64,000 nt of DNA from Vibrio sp. HI00D65 (GCF_001635455.1 NZ_LWEH01000364.1:186001-250000); one strand, 5' to 3'. Counted from the stretch's first letter, positions 34,908-44,656 are shown. Notes: a model not told the origin generated them from the sequence alone. A program made the numbers and translations.

Positions 34908-35630
34908 ATGGAAAAGCCAATTAAGTCAAGGTTGGGTAAGCCGCATGCAATCGGTGCGATTTATTGCCTTACCGTAGTTACCTTGCTGGTGGTGATGGGT
35001 ACGGGTTGTGCTGGTCGCCAAGACGATTTTATTCCACCATCGCCAAATGATGAAGCGTACGCGCCGCCCGAGCTGGACTATCAAGTGACCAGAATCAGCA
35101 AAGGTAGCCTCTATACGGGAACGACTTCGATGACCTTGTTCCAAGATCGAAGAGCGTACCGTGTGGGCGATATTTTAACGGTGTTGTTGGATGAAAAAAC
35201 AGAGTCCGATAAGAGTGCTTCAACCCAATATGGCAAAGATTCCAGCGCTAACATCACCGCGCCTACATTGGGCAACAAGACCTTTGAAGACGTGGGCGCT
35301 TCTGTTGATGCCATGCGAGATTTTGATGGCGCAGCTGCCTCGAAACAAGGTAACAGCTTATCGGGTTCTATTACTGTCACCGTGTATAACGTGTTGCCGA
35401 ATGGTGTGCTTAGAGTAAGAGGAGAGAAGTGGCTCAAGCTTAACCAAGGAGATGAATACATTCGTCTGACTGGCAATGTACGGGTCGATGATATTCAGGC
35501 AGACAACACACTTTCTTCCCAGCGAATTGCCGATGCAAGAATTACTTATGCTGGCCGCGGCTCGTTTGCTGATACCAACACTGCTGGTTGGTTGACCCAG
35601 TTCTTCAATTCGCCATGGATGCCATTCTAA
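34908..35630 (+). CDS. flgH: L-ring lipoprotein FlgH
   Basis: I use the ATG at 34908 (MEKPIKSRLG), after AGGGAGATC, giving 240 residues; the earlier GTG/TTG-type start adds six. A lipoprotein signal ends VVMGTGCAG. The conserved L-ring segments YRVGDILTVLLDEKTESDKS and GVLRVRGEKWLKLNQGDEYI are present. It forms the outer-membrane L ring. Its TAA shares one base with the flgI ATG. Confidence 0.92.
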   Translation: MEKPIKSRLGKPHAIGAIYCLTVVTLLVVMGTGCAGRQDDFIPPSPNDEAYAPPELDYQVTRISKGSLYTGTTSMTLFQDRRAYRVGDILTVLLDEKTESDKSASTQYGKDSSANITAPTLGNKTFEDVGASVDAMRDFDGAAASKQGNSLSGSITVTVYNVLPNGVLRVRGEKWLKLNQGDEYIRLTGNVRVDDIQADNTLSSQRIADARITYAGRGSFADTNTAGWLTQFFNSPWMPF

Positions 35631-36757
35631 TGAGTGCCCTAATTCGCTTCTACTTGACCTCATTGGCGCTGCCTTGGTGTTTGCTTGGGTTTATTTCTTC
35701 GGCAGATGCGGCACGACCAATTGCAGAAGTCGCCGAGGTGTATGGCGATAGACAAAACCAACTTATTGGCTATGGGTTAGTTGTGGGTTTGGACGGGTCT
35801 GGCGATAAATCGCAAGTGAAGTTCACGCAACAATCGGTAGTTAACATGATCAAACAATTTGGGGTGCAACTGGATGATTCCACCAACCCTAAGCTGAAAA
35901 ATGTCGCTGCCGTTAGTGTCACAGCTATGGTGGAACCTCACCAAGGTGCAGGTCAAACCCTGACTGTGACGGTGTCTTCATTGGGGGATGCAAAAAGCTT
36001 GCGCGGTGGCACCTTATTGCTCACTCCACTACGAGGTATTGATGGCGAAGTGTACGCCATAGCGCAAGGCAGTCTTGTGGTTGGAGGCTTCAATGCGACT
36101 GGTGAAAACGGAACCAGTATTACTAGGAACACACCTACCGTCGGGCGTATCCCTAATGGTGCGACCTTGGAGCGCGAGGTCTCAACTGGTGCTGACTTAG
36201 AGCCAACGATACGCCTGCAACTCAAGCAACCGAATTACGAAACTGCGCTCAATGTTTCCAAGGCAATTAACCAGATGTTTGGCGGTCAGGTAGCGAAAGC
36301 GCTTAACAAAGGCCAGGTTCAAGTCTCTGCTCCGATAGATAGTGAAGACCGCGTGATGTTTGTTGCCATGATTCAAGAACTTGAGGTGGAAGAGGGGCGT
36401 CGATTACCGAAAGTGGTGTTTAACTCTCGCACCGGAACCGTGGTGATCAGCCAGAACGTGACGGTGTCTGAAGCGGCGGTCAGCCAAGGTGGGATCACAG
36501 TGACAATACAGGAATCTCAATCTGTTTCTCAGCCTGGTGGTGCTTTCAATACTGCAGGGGAAACCGCGATTATTCAGAACTCACAAGTGAGTGTTGGTGA
36601 GGAAGATGGTACGACTATGGTTTGGCCGAAAGGGACGAACCTACAAGAGATCGTGGATGCGATCAACAACATTGGTGCGACACCGGAAGCGCTTATGCAA
36701 ATCTTGCAGGCTCTCGATGAGGTGGGTGCCATTAACGGTGATCTGGTGGTGATCTAA
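35630..36757 (+). CDS. flgI: P-ring protein FlgI
   Basis: About 375 residues from the ATG at 35630, which overlaps the flgH stop (TAATG). A signal peptide ends SSADAARP. Then comes the FlgI hallmark GDRQNQLIGYGLVVGLDGSG, and FNSRTGTVVISQNVTVSEAA later. Forms the periplasmic P ring around the rod. Confidence 0.94.
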   Translation: MSALIRFYLTSLALPWCLLGFISSADAARPIAEVAEVYGDRQNQLIGYGLVVGLDGSGDKSQVKFTQQSVVNMIKQFGVQLDDSTNPKLKNVAAVSVTAMVEPHQGAGQTLTVTVSSLGDAKSLRGGTLLLTPLRGIDGEVYAIAQGSLVVGGFNATGENGTSITRNTPTVGRIPNGATLEREVSTGADLEPTIRLQLKQPNYETALNVSKAINQMFGGQVAKALNKGQVQVSAPIDSEDRVMFVAMIQELEVEEGRRLPKVVFNSRTGTVVISQNVTVSEAAVSQGGITVTIQESQSVSQPGGAFNTAGETAIIQNSQVSVGEEDGTTMVWPKGTNLQEIVDAINNIGATPEALMQILQALDEVGAINGDLVVI

Positions 36758-37275
36758 TGGCAAATATAACGGTTATGAACCCTTCGTCGCTTGAGCCGGT
36801 GTCGAGTAACCATACGGCGCCAATACTCGATAACCCTAAAATGGCTGCATCGATAAAACCTGTTGAGCATCCACAGTCATTTGAAAGATTCATGATGAAC
36901 AGGGCACCAGAAATGATGCCGATGGTGAAAGCCAGCGCAGGTTCGAGCCAAGCAATGACCAACTTTTACTTGGACAACAACGCGCTTGCCAAATTAAAGC
37001 ATGACAATTCTGCCTCAGGTTTATTGGCCGTTTCACAGCAGTTCGAGGCGTTGTTTTTACAACAAATGCTGACCCGAATGCGTTCTGCCAGCCAAGCACT
37101 GAGTGATAAAGACAATCCGTTGTCGATGAAATCAGACGATATGTTTCAGGGCATGCTAGATGCTCAGCTTGCACAAAGAATCAGTCGTCAATCGTCGTTT
37201 GGGTTAGCAGATATGATCTTCAAACAGTTGTCATCACAAGTTATGGGACGACCTTTTGATAAGGAGAATCAATAA
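36757..37275 (+). CDS. flgJ: rod-cap protein FlgJ without hydrolase domain
   Basis: A 172-residue protein. Its last ~100 residues match the FlgJ rod-cap domain (LLAVSQQFEALFLQQMLTRM). The peptidoglycan hydrolase domain that extends typical gamma-proteobacterial FlgJ to 300 residues or more is absent and the stop overlaps the flgK start, so this is not a truncation by frameshift. The transglycosylase gene at 57050 may supply the missing activity. Confidence 0.88.
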   Translation: MANITVMNPSSLEPVSSNHTAPILDNPKMAASIKPVEHPQSFERFMMNRAPEMMPMVKASAGSSQAMTNFYLDNNALAKLKHDNSASGLLAVSQQFEALFLQQMLTRMRSASQALSDKDNPLSMKSDDMFQGMLDAQLAQRISRQSSFGLADMIFKQLSSQVMGRPFDKENQ

Positions 37276-38654
37276 TGGGCATGACCAATATCGGGTTAAG
37301 TGGCGCACTCGCCAACCGGGTAGCTCTCAATACAACGGCGCAAAATACCGCTAATGTGAATACTCCCGGGTATAGCCGTCAAATAGTGACCATGGAAGCC
37401 AGTGTGTCGGGCAATACTGTGAATGGCATTAATCTAGGATCTGGTGTTGAGGTTGGCGATATCCTGCGGATTGCCGATCAGTCGTCTATCAATCGACTAA
37501 GAGAAGCGACGGAATCTGCCCAGTTTAGCCAAAGCTACTTCAATGGCCTCTCCAATTTGGAAAATTTATTGGGAGCGGATGGACTGAGCCTCACACAAGG
37601 GATGAACGGTTTTTTTGCTGCCATTGATGAGGCCAGTGTTACACCAGAAAGTGTCGCTTTTCGCCAGCAAGTACTGACCAATGCTGACGCTTTGGCGCAA
37701 CAGTTTAACTCTGTGTCTGCGCAGTTGAGCCAGCAGGAAGCCGCGCAAAGTGAGCGTTATGGAGCCTTGGTGACCCATGTGAATAGCCAATTAGAAAGCA
37801 TCGCTTCCCTAAATCAAAAACTGCAAGAAGATGCGCTGCTTGGTAAGAGCGTTGGTGGTTTACAGGATGCGATGGATAAACACCTCAATGAACTCTCTAA
37901 GTCTCTCGATGTTCAGGTGATCTTCACCAATGGCGGCGTCGAACTTTCTACACCAAACGGCCAGCCTCTTGTGATTGGCGGTTATGCCGCATCGCTTGCG
38001 CGAGACCAATCCAGTGGCGACCTTTACAGCACGGATTTGAACATCACCTTTCAGTCAATGACAACGCCTGTTGATGCTTCATTAGGTGGAGAGTTAGGAG
38101 CGCTCGAAGCACTAAAAACGAATCAATATGAACCCATCAAAACACTGCTAGCGGACCTTGCCAAAGGCTTGGCCGACGGTGTGAACTCGGCATTAAATTC
38201 TGGGTTTGATCTTAATGGCGCGGCGGGTCAGAACTTGTTTATCTACACCCCAGGCAGTGAAGCCTTATCTTTGGCGATTGATCCCACCCTGACCGCACAA
38301 GACCTAGCCTTTTCATCGAGTGCAACGCTTGCCGGAAACGGCGATGTGTTGAAAGACCTATCGATGCTGTCACAAACACTATTAACCAATGGCTCTGTGG
38401 TGGGAGAAACCCCTTACAGCGCTTACTCAGGGCTACTCGGTGATATCGGTATCTTCACTCGTCAGGCACAGAGCGAAGCAACCGCAGCTCAAGTGAGCAT
38501 GGAGGACGCGCAAGTGGTAAGAGACAGTGTCAGTGCGGTTAATTCCGATGAAGAGGCGGCCAACATGCTGCTCTACCTCAACGCTTATGAGGCCAATATG
38601 AAAATTATTAGCACGGCCAATCAGATGTTCCAGACCTTGCTAAGAGCATTCTAG
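37275..38654 (+). CDS. flgK: hook-filament junction protein FlgK
   Basis: A 459-residue hook-associated protein 1. N terminus: TNIGLSGALANRVALNTTAQ and NVNTPGYSRQIV; C terminus: NSDEEAANMLLYLNAYEANM. Shorter than many FlgK proteins (about 550), through a reduced middle region, as is common in lateral systems. Confidence 0.93.
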   Translation: MGMTNIGLSGALANRVALNTTAQNTANVNTPGYSRQIVTMEASVSGNTVNGINLGSGVEVGDILRIADQSSINRLREATESAQFSQSYFNGLSNLENLLGADGLSLTQGMNGFFAAIDEASVTPESVAFRQQVLTNADALAQQFNSVSAQLSQQEAAQSERYGALVTHVNSQLESIASLNQKLQEDALLGKSVGGLQDAMDKHLNELSKSLDVQVIFTNGGVELSTPNGQPLVIGGYAASLARDQSSGDLYSTDLNITFQSMTTPVDASLGGELGALEALKTNQYEPIKTLLADLAKGLADGVNSALNSGFDLNGAAGQNLFIYTPGSEALSLAIDPTLTAQDLAFSSSATLAGNGDVLKDLSMLSQTLLTNGSVVGETPYSAYSGLLGDIGIFTRQAQSEATAAQVSMEDAQVVRDSVSAVNSDEEAANMLLYLNAYEANMKIISTANQMFQTLLRAF

Positions 38655-38664
38655 GAGAAAAGTG

Positions 38665-39549
38665 ATGCGTGTAACGGACTCCCAATTTAACGCGGTGATG
38701 CAGCGTTCATTAATGGACAACAATATCCGCTTGAACAAAGTTTTTGAGCAAATGTCGACAGGGCTAAGGATCAATCATTTATCCGACGACCCAATTGCCG
38801 CTGTGCGCCTTGAGGGATTAAAAAAGACAGTCTCTGATAATCAGCAGTACCAGCGAAATATCGAAAATGTGCAGTCGCAACTGACGCGCTACGAAACTAA
38901 CGTCAACACGCTGGAGTCGCTCTCCCAACAAGTGAATGAACTGCTTCTACAAGGGAAAAACGGCACTCTTGATTCGGAAAGTCGGGCGGGAATTGTGCTC
39001 GAACTCAAGTCACTTAAAACGGAAATGTTGAACACATTGAACCAAGCCAATGAAGGCAGTTATCTCTTTTCAGGAACGGATATCAGTAATCCAGCAATTG
39101 ATACCGCACCGCCTTATACCTTAAATCCTAATTCAGATTATCGCGAGACCAAGGTGGGTGATAACCAGTATGTATCGAGTAATTTTACTATCACCGATAC
39201 CATAGGTAGCAGTGCAATTTTTACTGACTTAGACAATGCGATATCAGAGTTGGAGTTAGCAACCGGGGGATTTACAACGGCTTTGGATAACGCGCTCAAT
39301 ACCAACCAAGCGCTTCATCAAAACTTGCTGGTTTCATTAACCGATATTGGGAGTCAATACAACGCATTAGAAAGGTTAAAAGAGACCAGTATCGATATGG
39401 TGTTCTTTGCTGAAACGGTTCGCTCTGAGCTAGAGGAGCTGGATTATGCAGAGGCATCCGTTGAACTTAACCAGGGTATGATCGCGCTAGAAGCTACGCA
39501 AAAAACCTTTGCGCGTGTTGCCGGAATTTCACTGTTTGACCTGTTATGA
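38665..39549 (+). CDS. flgL: hook-filament junction protein FlgL
   Basis: About 294 residues from the ATG at 38665 (a GTG directly before it is possible). The N-terminal flagellin-like region (STGLRINHLSDDPIAAVRLE) and C-terminal ASVELNQGMIALEATQKTFA identify hook-associated protein 3. Its TGA overlaps the next gene's ATG by 4 bp. Confidence 0.93.
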   Translation: MRVTDSQFNAVMQRSLMDNNIRLNKVFEQMSTGLRINHLSDDPIAAVRLEGLKKTVSDNQQYQRNIENVQSQLTRYETNVNTLESLSQQVNELLLQGKNGTLDSESRAGIVLELKSLKTEMLNTLNQANEGSYLFSGTDISNPAIDTAPPYTLNPNSDYRETKVGDNQYVSSNFTITDTIGSSAIFTDLDNAISELELATGGFTTALDNALNTNQALHQNLLVSLTDIGSQYNALERLKETSIDMVFFAETVRSELEELDYAEASVELNQGMIALEATQKTFARVAGISLFDLL

Positions 39550-40445
39550 ATAGGTTCTTTTGGGTAAGCGCTAGCTTAGACATTTCTTCCGCTTTTCGAC
39601 GCCGACTTGGTAAGGTGCTGAGCGCATTTTTAATAAGCTGGGGAGTAATGTCGTCCCAAGCTTCGGCACAGCGCTACATTGTTCCCTTCGATAGTGTCGA
39701 GTGGCGGTTTACTGAGTCTGTTGATATGTGTGAACTGAACTCTTTCGACCCCCACACTGGCTTTTCAGTGCAATTCATTTTGTTGGCAGCAAGCCCGATA
39801 AAAGTCAGAGTGGAGAAGCGAGGTGTGCGTTCACTTCCGACCTCAACATCGTTTAATACCACAGAGCCGGTATGGGGAAGGTCTCAGTCTTACACCACAA
39901 CCACCATTGAAAGAGTCAACAAGCAAGGAGCGGCGCTGGTGACTGACGATGGCGCCACCTTGATGTTGGATGATATGGCGAGTGGCGCTTGGTTTAACGT
40001 CAATGCGATGGACTTTGATGTCTATTTCCCAACCACCAATTTTAAGCCTGCTTTAGAGCAATTTAATGAATGTCGTTATGGCTTACCGCCTGTTAATTTC
40101 CAACATGCGCGTCGAGTCGAACTGCGCTTTCAACAGGGCTCGGTGACCCTTACCGAAGGGCAGAAGCGCACCATCAACGATATCAGCACCTTGGTCAAAC
40201 GAGACTCGAGAATCATTAAAATTCTGATTGATGGTTACACCGATAATTCCGGTGATCCTGTCGCTAATTTGCAACTTTCAAAGCAGCGAGGATCGGACGT
40301 TGCGCAGTGGTTTATGGGCAATGGCGTGTCAAAGCAAATGATTGAGATACGTGGTCACGGCGACCGTTATCCAAAGTACGACAACACCACTCAGCAAGGC
40401 CGGGATAAGAATCGTCGTGTAGAGATTCGGTTAGTGCGCAAGTGA
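39546..40445 (+). CDS. MotY/LafY-like OmpA-domain stator-ring protein
   Basis: A 299-residue protein with a signal sequence ending SSQASAQRY (about residue 42). The N-terminal domain begins RYIVPFDSVEWRF, as in MotY. The C-terminal OmpA-type peptidoglycan-binding domain is clear (IDGYTDNSGDPVANLQLSKQ, ending NRRVEIRLVRK). In Vibrio, MotY forms the T ring that fixes stators; lateral systems have their own copy. Its position between flgL and fliE, and coupling to flgL, supports a motor role for this flagellum. Confidence 0.8.
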   Translation: MNRFFWVSASLDISSAFRRRLGKVLSAFLISWGVMSSQASAQRYIVPFDSVEWRFTESVDMCELNSFDPHTGFSVQFILLAASPIKVRVEKRGVRSLPTSTSFNTTEPVWGRSQSYTTTTIERVNKQGAALVTDDGATLMLDDMASGAWFNVNAMDFDVYFPTTNFKPALEQFNECRYGLPPVNFQHARRVELRFQQGSVTLTEGQKRTINDISTLVKRDSRIIKILIDGYTDNSGDPVANLQLSKQRGSDVAQWFMGNGVSKQMIEIRGHGDRYPKYDNTTQQGRDKNRRVEIRLVRK

Positions 40446-40465
40446 TGCAACCGCGAGGGTAAACA

Positions 40466-40849
40466 ATGGAAAAGATGACTGCAGTCCAGATGCAACAAGC
40501 CATGTTAGGGAAGATAGAGCAGCAACAAGAGGTTGCCAGCAATCCGTTCTCTAACCAAGCCGTCACGGGAACCATGGTGAGGGGCATCACGCAAGACAAT
40601 CACACGGTAAGTCCGGTATCGGACAATTCACTGGCGTTCAGCAATACCTTGAGAAGTGTGCTCGATACTGTGGATAGATACCAGTCTCATGCATCTGAAA
40701 AAATCACCGCTGTTGAGCTAGGAAAAAGCGATGATTTATTGGGAGCAACGGTCGCATCTCAGAAAGCCCAGCTCTCATTCAATGCATTAATGCAAGTGCG
40801 CAATAAGATGGTGTCTAACTTCCAAGACATCATAAAAATGCCAATTTAG
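40466..40849 (+). CDS. fliE: MS-ring/rod junction protein FliE
   Basis: A 127-residue protein. The C-terminal half carries the FliE pattern: FSNTLRSVLDTVDRYQ and KAQLSFNALMQVRNKMVSNF. It is the first axial component and is followed 15 bp later by fliF. Confidence 0.9.
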   Translation: MEKMTAVQMQQAMLGKIEQQQEVASNPFSNQAVTGTMVRGITQDNHTVSPVSDNSLAFSNTLRSVLDTVDRYQSHASEKITAVELGKSDDLLGATVASQKAQLSFNALMQVRNKMVSNFQDIIKMPI

Positions 40850-40863
40850 GCTAGGGAGCAGCG

Positions 40864-42537
40864 ATGGCAGGAGAAGCAGAAACTCAACCCGCGTTGACCA
40901 ACAACATGGGAGCCGCCAAAGATAAGCTCACGGAGGCCTCTGGTTGGCTCACCATGTTTTGGCAGAGTTCACAGCGCAACGTCATTATCATCACTATTTT
41001 TGCGACGATCACAGCGGCGATCATCGTGATTATGTTGTGGACGTCATCGGAAAGATTTAGACCCCTCTATAGTAAATCGGCGAACTTCGATTCTAGCCAA
41101 GTGCTGCATATGTTGGACGAAGAATCAATACGTTACCAACTGAGTCAGGACGATGGACAAATACTGGTGCCCGAAGGTGATGTCGCCAAGATTCGGATGA
41201 TATTGGCGTCGAAAGGCTTAAAAGAACAATTGCCGAGTGGTTTTGATTCACTGGATAGATCAAAGAGCCTTGGCGAAAGTCAGTTTATGGAAAATGCTCG
41301 TTACCGCCATGCTCTAGAGGGTGAGCTAGCACGCAGTATTACTACCATGAGTGCCGTGAGTTTGGCTCGTGTTCATTTAGCGATACCCAAAGAAAGCTTG
41401 TTTATGCGTGATGACGCTGAGCAGCCGAGAGCCTCTGTGATTGTGCATATTATCAATGGGATGGACCTTAAGCCGACGCAGGTTGAGTCAATCATTAACT
41501 TGGTTTCTGGTGCGGTGATAGGGCTTAAATCGGAACACGTGCGAGTGGTCGATCAACACGGTCGTTTGTTATCGAATGATGCGACAGTTGGGGACATTAC
41601 CGTGACGACTGGCAAGCAATCCGATTATAAGCGCAACCTTGAAAAAAACTTGGTTGCTCAAGCGACCGACATGCTGACTCCGATTCTCGGTGCGGCTAAT
41701 TTTCGAGTGCAAATTGCCAGTGATATTGATTTCTCTAAGGTGGAAGAAACAGAAGAGATCTACGCTGATCCTGTGGTGCGAAAAGAGACCTTACTGAGTG
41801 ACATGAACGAGTCGTCGATGGCGCTCGGTATTCCGGGGGCATTGAGCAACACCCCCCCAGTGACCGATAGCGAGCCACAACCAGAGCCAAACGCTAAGGT
41901 CAATCGAAGTGAAACATCGCGTGACTATGCAGTGAGTGGCAAGGTTCGCCATACTCAGCACCAGCAAGGTGTCTTGCAAAATCTCTCGGTCTCTATTGTG
42001 GTCAACGATTTAGCGAACCCCAATCAAACTTGGACTCCCGAAGAGCTCACTAATGTTGAGAATGTGGTTCGTTCGGCAATCGGTTTTAATACAGAGCGCG
42101 GCGACAGCATTCACATCACTCACTTCCCTTTTGTGATTGCGAGTATTCCAGAACAAGCTCCGATAGCTTGGTTTGAGAACACGCACATCATGCAGCCTCT
42201 CAAATATCTACTAGGTGTGATGCTCAGTGGCTTGATGATCATGGTGGTGCTACGACCTCTTGCTCAATATCTCACTAAGTCAGCGGAGCAAGAAGAGTTG
42301 GAAGCGGAAAGCATGGAATACGATGACGTCATTACCAAAGAGGAGCGTGCCGCTGATGCTGCATTGCAATCCAAACTGGAATCGTTAGGTATTGATGCAA
42401 CAGGTATTAAGGCGCTTGATGACAACTTGCCATCTGCAGATAGCCCACTCGAAGTTCAAATTAAACACCTCAAGCTCATCGCAAAAGAGGACCCGAACAG
42501 GGTGGCTGAAATTTTACGTACTTGGATACAAGCATAA
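40864..42537 (+). CDS. fliF: MS-ring protein FliF
   Basis: A 557-residue protein with two membrane helices (about residues 40-60 and 445-465). Typical blocks: PLYSKSANFDSSQVLHMLDE, MENARYRHALEGELARSITT and ASVIVHIINGMDLKPTQVES. The C-terminal tail should bind FliG, encoded next. Forms the MS ring that houses the export gate. Confidence 0.93.
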   Translation: MAGEAETQPALTNNMGAAKDKLTEASGWLTMFWQSSQRNVIIITIFATITAAIIVIMLWTSSERFRPLYSKSANFDSSQVLHMLDEESIRYQLSQDDGQILVPEGDVAKIRMILASKGLKEQLPSGFDSLDRSKSLGESQFMENARYRHALEGELARSITTMSAVSLARVHLAIPKESLFMRDDAEQPRASVIVHIINGMDLKPTQVESIINLVSGAVIGLKSEHVRVVDQHGRLLSNDATVGDITVTTGKQSDYKRNLEKNLVAQATDMLTPILGAANFRVQIASDIDFSKVEETEEIYADPVVRKETLLSDMNESSMALGIPGALSNTPPVTDSEPQPEPNAKVNRSETSRDYAVSGKVRHTQHQQGVLQNLSVSIVVNDLANPNQTWTPEELTNVENVVRSAIGFNTERGDSIHITHFPFVIASIPEQAPIAWFENTHIMQPLKYLLGVMLSGLMIMVVLRPLAQYLTKSAEQEELEAESMEYDDVITKEERAADAALQSKLESLGIDATGIKALDDNLPSADSPLEVQIKHLKLIAKEDPNRVAEILRTWIQA

Positions 42538-42569
42538 CGAACCAAATAAAAGTCTGTAGGAGAAGGTGC

Positions 42570-43574
42570 ATGGATGGCAAACAAACCTATCAATCAGTGG
42601 ACGGCGTCGCGATGTTGGTGTTGACGATGGGAGAGGACATTGGTTCTGATGTACTCAAAGGCTTCACCCACGAGGAGATAAAACAGATCACGCATGCCAT
42701 GAGTAAGATGAAGGACATTAAAGCTAAGGATGCCTTGGTCTCTTTATCGGGCTTTTTTGATGATTTTCGTAAGCACTCCGGGATTCTTGGCGGGACACGA
42801 CAGTACATCACCAATGTGTTGGAAAAGACGTTAAATGGTAATTTAGCGAGAGATCTTGTGTCGGAGATTTATGGTGACGAGATCCGCTCACATGCTGAAA
42901 AGTTGGCGTGGATTCCCCCGGAGCTCTTGGTTAATGACCTTAAAAAAGAGCACATCAACCTGCAAGCACTGTTGATTGCCCATCTCCCTTTGGAATACAG
43001 CGGCCGTGTGATGGATGAATATGAGGAAGAAGAGTGCCATGCGTTAATACTGCAAATATCTAAGACGCAAGTACTCACCTCGGGTCTGATGGAGACACTC
43101 AAAGACCTTATCGATCGCTGCAAAATCAATTATCACAGTGGCGGGTCTGCCAGTTTGCAAGGTTCGAAAGTGGTCGCGAATCTCATCAACCGTTATTCCG
43201 GTGACAAAAGCAATTTATTCCAATTTCTTCATGATCAAGACGCTGAAGCTGCAGAGTTGGTGGAAGAGGCGATGTTTGATTTCTTCACCCTATTCAATCA
43301 AGACATAGAGACCATCAACCTGATTAACGAAAGAGTTAGCCTAGAGCAATGGGCTTATGCTCTTAAAGGTACCAATAAAGATTGCCGCCTTTACATCATT
43401 AACTCTATGCCGCAACGGGTATCGACTCAGCTCAAAGAAAACTTGGTGCGCATTGGCGCGGTGCCAGTCAGTCAGGTTGAGCAAGCACGTAAAGATATCA
43501 TTGAAATCGTCAAACAAATGCAATCGGAAGAGATCATCAAGCTGAACTTTGCTAACGAGCCAAGGTTGACCTAA
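42570..43574 (+). CDS. fliG: C-ring motor protein FliG
   Basis: About 334 residues from the ATG at 42570 (AGGAGAAGG upstream); the longer frame overlaps fliF. Domains in order: N-terminal FliF-binding (VAMLVLTMGEDIGSDVLKGF), middle (IAHLPLEYSGRVMDEYEEEE) and C-terminal torque domain (LEQWAYALKGTNKDCRLYII, then NSMPQRVSTQLKENLVRIGA). It is not followed by fliH. Confidence 0.92.
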   Translation: MDGKQTYQSVDGVAMLVLTMGEDIGSDVLKGFTHEEIKQITHAMSKMKDIKAKDALVSLSGFFDDFRKHSGILGGTRQYITNVLEKTLNGNLARDLVSEIYGDEIRSHAEKLAWIPPELLVNDLKKEHINLQALLIAHLPLEYSGRVMDEYEEEECHALILQISKTQVLTSGLMETLKDLIDRCKINYHSGGSASLQGSKVVANLINRYSGDKSNLFQFLHDQDAEAAELVEEAMFDFFTLFNQDIETINLINERVSLEQWAYALKGTNKDCRLYIINSMPQRVSTQLKENLVRIGAVPVSQVEQARKDIIEIVKQMQSEEIIKLNFANEPRLT

Positions 43575-43587
43575 TTGGAGAGGCAGT

Positions 43588-44595
43588 ATGAAACTCACGG
43601 GTATTACGCAGCGCAAGAATCAGGTGAATCCGACAACAACGGGAAAGATTAAGAAGCCGGAAAAGCTGACCAGCAACAAGCCGAATAATGCACTCATTCG
43701 ACAGCAAATGGTGCAAATGAACTTGCAAGAAAGGCCTAAGTTAATTGCTGAAGTCGCCGACTCTCACAAAATGTACAGCAGGCTCATGATGGCTGGGGAA
43801 GTGTTACGAACCGTGGCGAGTGAATTGATTAAGCTGCGCCAGTTAGCCGAGCTGAACCAGTACAACCCTGAACAAGCCAACCATATTGATGTCATTAAGA
43901 AAAAACTGGTGTTTTGGAGTCAGAAACGGTTGTTTGGTGATTATGTGGTGGATTCAAGTTTTGCACCGATTCAAGGCGATAACCCTTTTATTGAGTTCAC
44001 GGTTCCGGGGCTCGACTTACAGCGAGAGCGGTTTCGTGATGAAGTTGTCTCTCTGTACATCAACAACCGCTTGATACCGTTGGCGTTTGAACGCTCTGAA
44101 GACAGAGAGGTATTGCTAGAACAATTCAAGATGATGTTTGCTTATGCGCATTTGCAGCTCAGATTTAATGAACAACAAGAGTTTGTGATCGGCATTCGAG
44201 ACCAACAATGGCGATTGTGGGATGGGCAGGTCTTCGTTTCGGGCCAAGGCGGTCGGTATGCTGAAGGACCACCGATTGCGGTACCGGCTCAAGCTCGCTA
44301 TCCGGTGTTAGACGACATCAGTCGCTTGTTGGTCAATGAGCCGGGCTCGAATCAACAAATCGATGCCTTGCTTGAACGGGTCAATAAACTGTATTTGGCA
44401 TTATCGAAAATGTTGAAAGTGAAAAGGAAAAAAGCTGACCAGCTTATCGCGTTTTGTTCACATCCCGAGTTGCACAAATTAGGCAGTTTTAAACATCAGT
44501 TAGTGAGTAATCCAGAGCTGTCGCTGAAGTCAATTCACCGCGGCTTTAGCGGGCCAACTAGAGACAATGTAATCAAACTATTGAGAAAAAGGTGA
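43588..44595 (+). CDS. unrecognised protein in the fliH position
   Basis: A 335-residue soluble protein starting 14 bp after fliG with a GAGAGG ribosome site, so it is surely part of the flagellar operon. I do not recognise its family. The first ~40 residues are basic and Asn/Lys-rich and look disordered. A helical part follows (residues about 45-110). Residues about 120-230 look globular, with FIEFTVPGLDLQRERFRDEV and FVIGIRDQQWRLWDGQVFVS. A basic helical tail ends it (LYLALSKMLKVKRKKADQLI). No signal peptide, membrane helix or Walker motif is seen. It sits where fliH-fliI-fliJ are found in other lateral loci. It could be an export-substrate chaperone, C-ring accessory or assembly factor; this is open. 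Confidence 0.6.
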   Translation: MKLTGITQRKNQVNPTTTGKIKKPEKLTSNKPNNALIRQQMVQMNLQERPKLIAEVADSHKMYSRLMMAGEVLRTVASELIKLRQLAELNQYNPEQANHIDVIKKKLVFWSQKRLFGDYVVDSSFAPIQGDNPFIEFTVPGLDLQRERFRDEVVSLYINNRLIPLAFERSEDREVLLEQFKMMFAYAHLQLRFNEQQEFVIGIRDQQWRLWDGQVFVSGQGGRYAEGPPIAVPAQARYPVLDDISRLLVNEPGSNQQIDALLERVNKLYLALSKMLKVKRKKADQLIAFCSHPELHKLGSFKHQLVSNPELSLKSIHRGFSGPTRDNVIKLLRKR

Positions 44596-44656
44596 AACAG
44601 AGACGAAATACTGCCGTTATAGTTAATTAGTAGTGCAGCAAAATGGGTAGGCAGAG

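Noticed and set aside
43588..44595. Assigning the gene after fliG as FliH
   Set aside because: FliH is about 230-270 residues, with an extended coiled coil and no such globular middle domain; no FliI or FliJ follows.
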